From positions 1-44,434 of the forward strand of contig JBLSDE010000010.1 in the NCBI GenBank assembly GCA_052315315.1: 44,434 nucleotides of DNA, given 5' to 3'. The position numbers were made by a program, and so were the translations under genes. The notes under the pieces were generated by a model that did no database searches, was not told the DNA's origin, and saw only the letters and a list, made by a program, of their open reading frames with translations. Source of the DNA: Cuniculiplasma sp052315315. Its GTDB lineage: Archaea; Thermoplasmatota; Thermoplasmata; Thermoplasmatales; Thermoplasmataceae. This document shows positions 25,602 through 32,456 of the stretch, piece after piece; positions within the stretch are counted from its first letter, which is position 1; each line of letters starts with the position of its first letter.

Positions 25602-26125
25602 AAATTACTGTTAGTGGCCACATAGGAAGTGGTAAATCGACAGTATCTAATTTTTTAAGTCAGCTTACTGGTTTCAAGGTATATTCTGGAGGTTATTTTT
25701 TCCGTAAATTGGCAGAGAACATGGGTTTAACCATTGAGGAGTTTAATAAATTTGCTGAAACTGATGATTCCATGGATTTTCGTCTCAACAGGGAGATAGA
25801 GAAATTCCTGAGGGAGAATGATAATATAATTGTTGAATCAAGGCTCTGCGGATGGATTGCATATTCTGCCGGCATTTCGGCCTTCAAAGTTTTTCTTGAC
25901 GCCCCACTTGAGGAGAGGGTTAGGAGGGTTACTCAAAGAGAATCCTCAGAAGACGTAAGGAAGCGTGTTTTGGAGAGAGAACATTCAGAGAATCTCCGTT
26001 TCAAGAAGTACTTCAATTTCGATATGGATGATAAAAGCATATATGATGCTGTAATAGATACCACAGAAGGAGGAGCGGAATACGTTGCAAAAAAAATCTA
26101 CGATTACATCTTTCCCCATGCCTGA
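25598..26125 (+). CDS. cmk: Cytidylate kinase, archaeal type
   Basis: 175 residues. Phosphorylates (d)CMP with ATP. 'TVSGHIGSGKST' (P-loop, about 3-14), 'IVESRLCGWIAY' (about 79-90) and the late 'LDAPLEERVRRVTQRE' (about 100-115) match archaeal Cmk. It overlaps DUF106 by 4 nt and Cbf5 by 8 nt. In many euryarchaea L34e precedes and L14e follows this gene; both are absent here. Confidence 0.92.
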   Translation: MKITVSGHIGSGKSTVSNFLSQLTGFKVYSGGYFFRKLAENMGLTIEEFNKFAETDDSMDFRLNREIEKFLRENDNIIVESRLCGWIAYSAGISAFKVFLDAPLEERVRRVTQRESSEDVRKRVLEREHSENLRFKKYFNFDMDDKSIYDAVIDTTEGGAEYVAKKIYDYIFPHA

Positions 26126-27155
26126 AGAAGGGTGCTTCATATGCATAGACAAACCGAAGGGGCCAACGAGTCATCAGGTGGACCACTGGGTAAGGGAAAT
26201 AACAGGTGTTGAAAAGGCAGGTCATGTTGGTACTCTTGATCCACAGGCCACAGGTCTTCTTGTAATGGCCATGGGTAAGGCATTAAAGCTAGTGGAGATC
26301 GCACACGAGCAACCCAAAGAATATATTGCCACCATGAAACTTCACAGTGAGGTTGATGAGGGCAGGATAAGGGAAATTTTCAATCTTTTTCAGGACGAAA
26401 TATATCAGTTACCTCCAATTAAGAGTGCGGTTGCCAGAAGGGTAAGACCTAAGAAGATTTACGAACTGGAAATTCTTGAAATTGATGGCAGGGACATTCT
26501 TTTCAGGGTTAAGTGTGAATCAGGAACTTATGTTAGGACACTATGTCTTGATATGGGATATCTATTGGGTACGAGGGCAAACATGACCGATCTGAGAAGA
26601 ATAAGCACCATCCCCTTTACTGAAAAGAATTGTATCACCCTTCAGCAGCTGAGCGACTATATGATCCTTGCAGGTGAAGGTAAGGATAAGCCATTGCGGG
26701 AATCCATATTCGCCGCATCATACCTTTTTTCACCTTACCCAAAGGTTATTGTTAAGGATTCGGCCCTGAAGACAATATCTCATGGCTCAGATCTATATCC
26801 GGGCGGCTTAAAGGCAATAATCGGTAATCCACTCGCAGGGGATAGAGTTGGAGTATTCTCGGAGAGCGGAAAACTTGTTGGTACCGGAAAGATGCTCCTA
26901 TCATATAATCAGATTATGGAGACAAAAATAGTGGATTTCGATAGAATCATGATCGAACCTGAGGGGATTACAGATTCTGAAGTCAAAAAGGAAAAGAAGA
27001 TGGAAGTGCATAAATTCAGTGGCAATGACAGGAATAAAAGAAATAATATTCCTCGGGATTCCAAGAAAGGATCTGAGGAGAGAAATCATGGAGGTCAGAG
27101 ATTCAGATCAGAGAGGGCAAGGAGACCACCCTATAAGGGGCGTGACCGAAGATGA
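26118..27155 (+). CDS. truB: tRNA/rRNA pseudouridine synthase Cbf5 (TruB family)
   Basis: 345 residues from ATG 26118. The catalytic subunit of box H/ACA RNPs, which turn uridine to pseudouridine in rRNA and tRNA. 'IDKPKGPTSHQV' (N-terminal signature), catalytic Asp in 'HVGTLDPQATGLL' (about 45-57), 'LPPIKSAVARRVRPKKIY', and a C-terminal PUA domain ('PKVIVKDSALKTISHGSDLYP' region, about 215-235). The last ~40 residues are rich in Arg, Lys, Asn and Gly, a basic tail. An upstream TTG (26085) is possible but lies in cmk. Its partner Nop10 is encoded at 31320-31478. Confidence 0.95.
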   Translation: MPEEGCFICIDKPKGPTSHQVDHWVREITGVEKAGHVGTLDPQATGLLVMAMGKALKLVEIAHEQPKEYIATMKLHSEVDEGRIREIFNLFQDEIYQLPPIKSAVARRVRPKKIYELEILEIDGRDILFRVKCESGTYVRTLCLDMGYLLGTRANMTDLRRISTIPFTEKNCITLQQLSDYMILAGEGKDKPLRESIFAASYLFSPYPKVIVKDSALKTISHGSDLYPGGLKAIIGNPLAGDRVGVFSESGKLVGTGKMLLSYNQIMETKIVDFDRIMIEPEGITDSEVKKEKKMEVHKFSGNDRNKRNNIPRDSKKGSEERNHGGQRFRSERARRPPYKGRDRR

Positions 27156-27952
27156 GTTCCACTCATAAATATGATAAATGGTACGGTAAGGAAATTAATG
27201 GGCGATTTGAGTGGTACGAGGGTTTGGAAAGCAATCCAGTGGAAGTATTTCAGGATCTGTTCAAGGGTAATGATGTTCCGACAACAGAGATAAAACCTGA
27301 AAAAATGCCAGATCTCAGAGAATCCATCATAGCATTCGGACATTCTCAATTAAGAAAGTCGCTGGGTGAAGACTGGAAGCTGGTAAAGATCATCAATGTT
27401 TATCTCTCCATGGATGAACTTATAAATACACTATATGAAAAATCCATGGCACTTTCACTCATAACGGGGAATCACGGCAGCAAAGAACAGTTTTTCCGTG
27501 ACCTGATGGAACAGGATGAAGAGGGCATGGTTAAGATTGGGACCCTTGGGATGAATATGTCTCAGAAGAAGAACGAACTCTGGAGTGACATTGAAAGCAG
27601 AATCATTCAAATTTTACCGGGCTCATCATATCTTGCAGGAACACAGACGGTTGCAGAACTTCTGGCCCATTTTGGTAATCTGGAAAGACTTGCCATGAGC
27701 AGATCATCTTCCATTCAGATGGCAGGAGCAGAGAAGTCTCTCTTTATAAGTAAAATAAAGAAGGTTAAAAATCCAAAGTACGGCTTAATATACAAATCTC
27801 CTCTGGTTTCATCTGCAACTCCATCAACAAGGGGAAAGGTGGCAAGGAAACTGGCTGGAAAACTTGCAATATGTCTCCGTGCAGATTTTTCCGGCAATCC
27901 AATCCGGAAGGAAGAAATAGACAAAATGAAGGAAAAAATTGTTCAGGCCTGA
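27152..27952 (+). CDS. nop5: Nop5/Nop56-58 family box C/D RNP protein, short form
   Basis: 266 residues. The C-terminal Nop domain is clear: 'ILPGSSYLAGTQTVAELLAHF' region (about 150-170), 'RSSSIQMAGAEKSLF' (about 181-195, the conserved Q-x-x-G-A-E-K-x-L-F), 'KVARKLAGKLAICLRADFSG' near the end. This part bridges L7Ae, guide RNA and fibrillarin in 2'-O-methylation RNPs. Usual archaeal Nop5 is ~370-400 residues; here the N-terminal fibrillarin-binding part and the coiled-coil are strongly reduced. Fibrillarin, the usual downstream neighbour, is not here; instead the convergent purF overlaps by 10 nt. ATGA overlap with Cbf5. Confidence 0.9.
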   Translation: MSSTHKYDKWYGKEINGRFEWYEGLESNPVEVFQDLFKGNDVPTTEIKPEKMPDLRESIIAFGHSQLRKSLGEDWKLVKIINVYLSMDELINTLYEKSMALSLITGNHGSKEQFFRDLMEQDEEGMVKIGTLGMNMSQKKNELWSDIESRIIQILPGSSYLAGTQTVAELLAHFGNLERLAMSRSSSIQMAGAEKSLFISKIKKVKNPKYGLIYKSPLVSSATPSTRGKVARKLAGKLAICLRADFSGNPIRKEEIDKMKEKIVQA

Positions 27953-29385
27953 TCCAGCGTTGTTTGTCCCACTTCCATTTCCCCGCTCACTTTGAGAGGA
28001 TATTTTGCAGTAAGACAACCCAGACAAAGTTCCCTTTCTGTCATTCCAATACTTTTCATGAGTCCATTGATGGAAAGATAAGCCACAGAATCGGCACCGA
28101 CCAGGGAGGACACCTCCTCAGGGGTTTTATTCAGGGCTATGAACTGGTCCCTTGTTTTCATGTCTATGCCAAAATAACAGGGAGCGATTATGGGTGGAGA
28201 ACCTATTCTTACGTGAACTTCTTTGGCCCCTGCATTTCTCAAAATACCAACAATTCTCTTCATTGTTGTGCCCCTTACAATGCTATCGTCAACAAGAATT
28301 ATCCTCTTGTCATTTATCACACTCTTGATTGGATTTAATTTTATTTTTATGGCCACATCCCTGTTTGCCTCTCCTGGCATTATGAACGTTCTCTCCGAAT
28401 ATCTGTTTTTAAAAAGCCCTTCGCTGTATTCAATTCCTGATTGCTGGGAATATCCAAGGGCCTGAGTTCTCCCTGAATCAGGTACCGGGATTACAATATC
28501 TGCCTCAACAGGAAATTCCTTTGCAAGTTCCATGCCCATTTTTAATCTGCTCTCGTAAACTTCCCTTCTGTCCATAACACTATCCGGCCTTGCGAAATAA
28601 ACCCATTCAAACATACAGTGCGCAAGTCTGGGTGATGGGACTCGTATTATACTGTTGTAAGTTCCGTCAGAAAATTCCAAAACCTCTCCCGGATCTACAT
28701 CCCTTATGATGGTTCCTCCAAGTACTTCTATGGCTGAGCTTTCAGAGGCAACCACGTAGTCATTACCTACTTTTCCCAAAATCAATGGCCTGAATCCCAT
28801 GGGATCTCTCATGGCAAACATCTTTCCCTGTATGAGAAGAATTGCAGAGTAAGACCCCTTCAGGATATCCATGGCACTCCTTATGCCTGATTTTGTTCCC
28901 CTGAGTTTAATCTCCCTTGCAATGATATTTAACATAACCTCCGTATCTGTCTTGGTAAGGAATGGAACGCCTTTTTCCTTTAACTCCTCACGAAGTTCGT
29001 TGTGGTTTACTATCTCACCATTATGAGCAAGAGCCATATCACCATTGGCAGTTGATATTAAAAATGGGCCGGCCCCAGTGAGATTCTTCTGTCCAGCAGT
29101 TGAATATCTATTGTGACCTATACCAACGTTTCCATGGGGGACCTGATTTGTTTCTATATAGGGCTTGAATCCCTCAAAAACATATCCATCAACCTTTAAA
29201 AGATTAACCCTTCTACCATCAAAAACAGCAACACCGGAAGCCTCCTGACCCCTGTGCTGCAACGTTCTCAGTGAGACATAAAGTTTATCAAAAGAATCTG
29301 ACGTGCCGTAGTATCCAACTACAGCACAATTCTCACTTGGTTTTAGCCCAGTTATAGGATCGGAGCTTTGGGGCTGGGAAGCCAC
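27943..29385 (-). CDS. purF: Amidophosphoribosyltransferase with N-terminal propeptide
   Basis: 480 residues. First committed step of purine synthesis: PRPP + glutamine to phosphoribosylamine. The glutaminase half has Cys20 ('NCAVVGYYG'), 'QHRGQEASGV', 'HNRYST' (91-96) and 'HNGEIVNH'; the transferase half has the PRPP loop 'RIILVDDSIVRGTT' (361-374). The nucleophilic Cys must be N-terminal, so a 19-residue propeptide should be removed, as in Bacillus-type PurF. The only start codon in frame is GTG at 29385, after an AAGAGGTG site, inside L37e. The residue after Cys is Ala instead of the usual Gly. Confidence 0.95.
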   Translation of the reverse strand: MASQPQSSDPITGLKPSENCAVVGYYGTSDSFDKLYVSLRTLQHRGQEASGVAVFDGRRVNLLKVDGYVFEGFKPYIETNQVPHGNVGIGHNRYSTAGQKNLTGAGPFLISTANGDMALAHNGEIVNHNELREELKEKGVPFLTKTDTEVMLNIIAREIKLRGTKSGIRSAMDILKGSYSAILLIQGKMFAMRDPMGFRPLILGKVGNDYVVASESSAIEVLGGTIIRDVDPGEVLEFSDGTYNSIIRVPSPRLAHCMFEWVYFARPDSVMDRREVYESRLKMGMELAKEFPVEADIVIPVPDSGRTQALGYSQQSGIEYSEGLFKNRYSERTFIMPGEANRDVAIKIKLNPIKSVINDKRIILVDDSIVRGTTMKRIVGILRNAGAKEVHVRIGSPPIIAPCYFGIDMKTRDQFIALNKTPEEVSSLVGADSVAYLSINGLMKSIGMTERELCLGCLTAKYPLKVSGEMEVGQTTLDQA

Positions 29386-29497
29386 AGTGAGCGCACCTCT
29401 TCTCTCTTACGTGGTAAGAGTGATGTCCACATCTTCTGCATCTAATGTGAACCTTCTTGTTGTTCATCTTTCCCATTACTGCTGTTCCATTACTCAT
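29333..29497 (-). CDS. rpl37e: Large-subunit ribosomal protein L37e (eL37)
   Basis: A 54-residue zinc-finger protein. 'HIRCRRCGHHSYHVREKRC' (17-35) and 'AHCGFPAPKLRSYNWAKTK' (36-54) give C-x2-C...C-x2-C (Cys20, 23, 35, 38) and the conserved C-terminal 'R-YNWA-KT'. The ATG overlaps the LSm stop (ATGA), and an AGGTGAT site precedes it. The last 53 nt are shared, in another frame, with the start of purF. LSm-L37e is a conserved archaeal pair. Confidence 0.96.
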   Translation of the reverse strand: MSNGTAVMGKMNNKKVHIRCRRCGHHSYHVREKRCAHCGFPAPKLRSYNWAKTK

Positions 29498-29748
29498 TGT
29501 TCATCACCTTTTGACGGGGACACATATATTACATTGTCTCCTCTTACAAGTATCCTGTTATGGAAACTCTTAACCTCACCATTTATTATTTCACTGGCGT
29601 TTCTCAAGACCAGGTTCATGTATACGTCATTGCCTTCAAGGATACCTGAATACCCTCTGTTTCCTTTAACGTCCACAAGAACATTTTTCTCTGCTGAGTT
29701 TCTTAAAACGTCCAGCGGTTTATTTCCTGTATCTGGATTTTTTGGCAT
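29494..29748 (-). CDS. lsm: Sm-like archaeal protein (LSm)
   Basis: 84 residues from ATG 29748. Sm1 motif 'KNVLVDVKGNRGYSGILEGND' region (about 21-41, with the conserved V-x-G-x-L-x-G/D-x-D pattern) and Sm2 'RILVRGDNVIYVSP' (about 65-78). LSm proteins form heptameric rings that bind U-rich RNA and tRNA precursors. Upstream in-frame Met residues would add a non-conserved hydrophobic stretch and are rejected. A TATA-like box lies about 32 nt before this ATG. First gene of the lsm-rpl37e-purF unit. Confidence 0.95.
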   Translation of the reverse strand: MPKNPDTGNKPLDVLRNSAEKNVLVDVKGNRGYSGILEGNDVYMNLVLRNASEIINGEVKSFHNRILVRGDNVIYVSPSKGDEQ

Positions 29749-29773
29749 ACTGATTGAAGGCTTATTGAACTGG

Positions 29774-29787
29774 CATATAAAAAAATA
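29774..29787 (-). promoter_or_regulatory. TATA-like box for the lsm-rpl37e-purF unit
   Basis: On the minus strand TATTTTTTTATATG is centred about 32 nt before the LSm ATG. The remaining ~200 nt to the divergent L44e gene hold no recognised gene. Confidence 0.4.
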
Positions 29788-29997
29788 TCTAAAGAAATAT
29801 GGGTTCTTCATTTTCATTGCAGCAATAAAAATGAAATCTCAAAGAATGTTATATGGGAATGAAAGGTTCATAGTTATATTTCCAACTATGGCACATATTC
29901 AGGTAATCAATAGGGAACACAATTATAGATCTCTGGAAGGTACCGTGATGAAAGGAATGAATTTGTAATTAAGAACAAAAGGGATTCATTTCTAAAT

Positions 29998-30011
29998 AAA
30001 TACTTATATGG
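29998..30011 (+). promoter_or_regulatory. TATA-like box for the L44e operon
   Basis: AAATACTTATATGG lies about 60 nt before the L44e start, leaving room for a ~30-nt leader with the AAGGGTGA ribosome binding site (30053-30060). Confidence 0.35.
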
Positions 30012-30065
30012 ATAAGGAATACTGGTAAAATCAACACTTAAGTTTGATATTTAAGGGTGAACGTA

Positions 30066-30350
30066 GTGAAAATGCCAAAAAATATTAAAATGTACTGCAA
30101 ATTCTGCAAGGAGCACACGAACCACGAGGTCGAAAGAGTAAGGAAGAGAAAGGCAAGCGAACTCAGGGCAGGTCAGAGGAGATTCAGAAGAGTAACCTCA
30201 GGTTTTGGAGGTTTCCCCAGGCCTAAATTTGAAGGGAGAGAGAAACCAACAAAGAGGGTAAGCATAAGGTACAGGTGTCTAAAATGCAAGAAGGCAACGA
30301 CCAGCCCAACACAGAGAGCAAAGAAATTTGAAATAGTTGAGGTGAGATAA
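30066..30350 (+). CDS. rpl44e: Large-subunit ribosomal protein L44e (eL42), GTG start
   Basis: 94 residues from GTG 30066: 'VKMPKNIKMYCKFCKEHTNH' (first residue read as Met), then 'FRRVTSGFGGFPRPKF' and 'RYRCLKCKKATT'. Two C-x2-C pairs bind zinc. GTG is preferred to the ATG two codons later because AAGGGTGA ends 5 nt before it and relatives begin 'M-K-M-P-K'. The protein sits in the E site. First gene of a conserved archaeal operon with S27e, aIF2-alpha and Nop10. Confidence 0.95.
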   Translation: MKMPKNIKMYCKFCKEHTNHEVERVRKRKASELRAGQRRFRRVTSGFGGFPRPKFEGREKPTKRVSIRYRCLKCKKATTSPTQRAKKFEIVEVR

Positions 30351-30547
30351 TGGGAGAGAAGGAGATGAAAAAGCTCAAGGGAAAAGCCAACAAATTTATC
30401 AAAATCAAGTGCCCTGAATGTGGAAACGAGCAGATCACCTTTACAAGGGCGTCAAGTAAGGTTAGCTGCCATATTTGCGGAGCTGAAATTATCAAACCCA
30501 CCGGTGGACTCATAAAGACCTCTGGAGAAATTGTGGAAGAATACTGA
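30350..30547 (+). CDS. rps27e: Small-subunit ribosomal protein S27e (eS27)
   Basis: 65 residues. Zinc ribbon 'CPECGNEQITFTRASSKVSC' (21-40) followed by H-I-C gives C-x2-C...C-x2-C; 'GAEIIKPTGGLIKT' follows, as in eS27. It overlaps L44e by one base and aIF2-alpha by one base. Confidence 0.96.
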   Translation: MGEKEMKKLKGKANKFIKIKCPECGNEQITFTRASSKVSCHICGAEIIKPTGGLIKTSGEIVEEY

Positions 30548-31323
30548 TGAATATGGAATCTGAATTACCTGAGGAAGGGGATCTGGTAGTAGTTACGATA
30601 CTGAAAGTGGATAAATTCAGTGCTGACGTTAAACTGGATGAATTCCCCGGGGTTAATGGATATATTCATATTTCTGAAGTGGCAAGCGGATGGGTCAAAT
30701 TTATTAAGGATCACCTGCGAGAGGGACAGAAAACTGTATGTAAGGTTCTTCAGGTAGATGCAAAGAGAAAGGTTGTGGAATTATCCCTTAAAAGAGTAAA
30801 TGAGCATCAAAAGAGAGATAAGATATCACAATGGAAAAACGATCAGAAGGCAGACAAACTAATGGAAATAGTGGCCCAGAACCTAAAGAAGAAAAAGGAG
30901 CAGTGCATGGAAGAGTTTGGAAATGACCTTGTTGAGAAATTTGGGTCTCTCTATGAAGCCTTTGAAGAGGCATCCAGTGAAGGTGACGAATTCATGAAGG
31001 GTACTCGGGCAAAATGGAGAACAATCTTCATTAAGGTAGCTCAGCAGAATGTGGCTTCACCCTTTGTAAAGATCGGCGGAAAGATCGAGATGTATTCTCT
31101 TGCATCAGATGGAATAGAAAAGATTAAGGCGTGCCTGACCGCCGGGGAGCGTGATGGTGTTCAGATACAGTATGCAGGTGCACCGAGATATCTGATCAAG
31201 GTCAGAAGCAGAGAATTTAAGGAAGCAGAAGATATTTTAAAAAATTCAATCCAGAACATCCAGGACACATCAAAGAAGCTTGGTGTGACCTTCGAATTTG
31301 AAAGGGAAAGTAAGGAAAAATGA
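30547..31323 (+). CDS. Translation initiation factor aIF2 alpha subunit
   Basis: 258 residues. N-terminal S1 domain ('LPEEGDLVVVTILKVDKFSA', about 7-26; 'GVNGYIHISEVASGWVK', about 36-52), helical middle domain, and C-terminal alpha/beta domain that binds the gamma subunit ('DGVQIQYAGAPRYLIKV'). With beta and gamma it brings Met-tRNAi to the small subunit. The serine that is phosphorylated in eukaryotes falls in the segment 'HISEVASGWVKFI', which differs. Overlaps Nop10 by 4 nt (ATGA). Confidence 0.97.
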   Translation: MNMESELPEEGDLVVVTILKVDKFSADVKLDEFPGVNGYIHISEVASGWVKFIKDHLREGQKTVCKVLQVDAKRKVVELSLKRVNEHQKRDKISQWKNDQKADKLMEIVAQNLKKKKEQCMEEFGNDLVEKFGSLYEAFEEASSEGDEFMKGTRAKWRTIFIKVAQQNVASPFVKIGGKIEMYSLASDGIEKIKACLTAGERDGVQIQYAGAPRYLIKVRSREFKEAEDILKNSIQNIQDTSKKLGVTFEFERESKEK

Positions 31324-31478
31324 AAGGAACTATTAGAAAATGCCCCATATGCGGTACTTACACCCTGAAATTTAAATGCCCTGTGTGTCAGGGTAATACA
31401 GTTCTGGCTGGTCCTCCAAAGTATTCAACCTCGGACAGGTTTCAGAAATATCGGCTGGAAGAATTGGAGAAGGTTTAG
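31320..31478 (+). CDS. nop10: H/ACA RNP protein Nop10
   Basis: 52 residues. N-terminal zinc ribbon: 'CPICGTYTLKFKCPVCQGNT' (8-27), four cysteines; then the conserved 'AGPPKYSTSDRFQKYR' (31-46), the linker and helix that bind Cbf5. It overlaps aIF2-alpha by 4 nt and is followed directly by the PAC2-family gene. Confidence 0.96.
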   Translation: MKGTIRKCPICGTYTLKFKCPVCQGNTVLAGPPKYSTSDRFQKYRLEELEKV

Positions 31479-32240
31479 ATGGATAGAGTAGTGGTTAAGA
31501 GAATAGAAGAGGATTTTGTGTTTGAAAATCCCCCGGTATTAGTATGCGGTTTACCAGGAATAGGGAATGTTGCCAGATTGGCAGTCGATTATATAATTGA
31601 GAAATTGAAGATGGTTAAAACCCATGATATTTTTTCAACTCATCTTCCTGCCCAGGTTTTTGTAAATCCGAGCGGAGCTGCTTATCTTCCAAGAAACAGC
31701 ATATTTGGCAAGAACCTGACCAAGAAGAAGAGTCTGATGATCTTTACGGGCGATTTTCAGGGAAGCACTCCTGAGGGTCAATATGAGATAGCAGAGACAA
31801 TACTGAATATAGCAAAGGAAAATGGGGTAAAGTTAGTTTATACTCTGGGTGGATATGGGATCGGGAAACTTGTTGAAAACCCAAGGATCCTCGGAGCCGT
31901 GACAGATATCAAGATGAAGAAGCGTTTGGAGTCAGCGGGTGTTATTTTCTCAGAAAATGAACCCGGTGGCGGGATAATAGGATCCGCAGGCGTGATCATG
32001 GGTTTAGCAGGAGAGTTCTATGGAATGGATGCTGCATGCATAATGGGTGAGACCTCTGGATATTTTACGGACCCAAAGGCGGCTCTTTCAATAATTAAAA
32101 CCCTGTCGTCCCTTATCGGTTTCAGAATAAATCTCAAGGAAATGGAAGAGAGAAGCAGGAATATAGAACAGCTCACTGAAAAGATGCAGGGTGAGATGCA
32201 GGAGCACAATCAGAAGGACGACCTTGGATATTTTGTTTAA
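31479..32240 (+). CDS. PAC2-family protein (proteasome assembly chaperone-like)
   Basis: 253 residues. 'NPPVLVCGLPGIGNVARLAVDYI' region (about 17-39), 'TGDFQGSTPEGQYEIAETIL' (about 89-108), 'YTLGGYGIG' and 'GGGIIGSAGVIMGLA' (about 165-179) fit the PAC2 family, whose archaeal members are related to eukaryotic PAC1/PAC2 proteasome assembly chaperones. Whether they act in proteasome assembly in archaea is not settled. A charged C-terminal helix (about 222-245) may be a coiled coil. The gene starts right after the Nop10 stop; the aIF2-alpha/Nop10/PAC2 order recurs in archaea. Confidence 0.88.
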   Translation: MDRVVVKRIEEDFVFENPPVLVCGLPGIGNVARLAVDYIIEKLKMVKTHDIFSTHLPAQVFVNPSGAAYLPRNSIFGKNLTKKKSLMIFTGDFQGSTPEGQYEIAETILNIAKENGVKLVYTLGGYGIGKLVENPRILGAVTDIKMKKRLESAGVIFSENEPGGGIIGSAGVIMGLAGEFYGMDAACIMGETSGYFTDPKAALSIIKTLSSLIGFRINLKEMEERSRNIEQLTEKMQGEMQEHNQKDDLGYFV

Positions 32241-32456
32241 AAACATTTACCATATCCAATTATAAAGGTCTGAAAATCTTCTGTAGAAGGGAAAATCGTC
32301 ATGGGTATGAGAATAAAATTTCCTCAATTTTCCTCTACCATATTTTTGTTTGTAATGAATCAGTTTTTTCCTAAAATTTCAAAACAGTATTGTTCTCTAT
32401 AATCACCGAATAAAGGTGGCCATTTAATAGTCATAAATTATAATGAGAAAGGGTTT
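32241..32456. terminator. Convergent terminator region between PAC2 and H+-ATPase genes
   Basis: A 216-nt gap between facing genes. On the plus strand it contains T-rich tracts (ATATTTTTGTTTG near 32340-32352 and CAGTTTTTTCC near 32360-32370), which fit archaeal oligo-T termination for the upstream operon. No gene is seen. Confidence 0.4.

Noticed and set aside
29387..29968. A 193-codon open frame on the plus strand, opposite L37e and LSm
   Set aside because: It is antisense to two well-identified genes and has a composition of reversed coding sequence; no start signal and no domain.
29832..29968. A 45-codon plus-strand frame between LSm and L44e
   Set aside because: No ribosome binding site or known family; it overlaps the divergent promoter region. 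Possibly decayed DNA, but not supportable as a gene.
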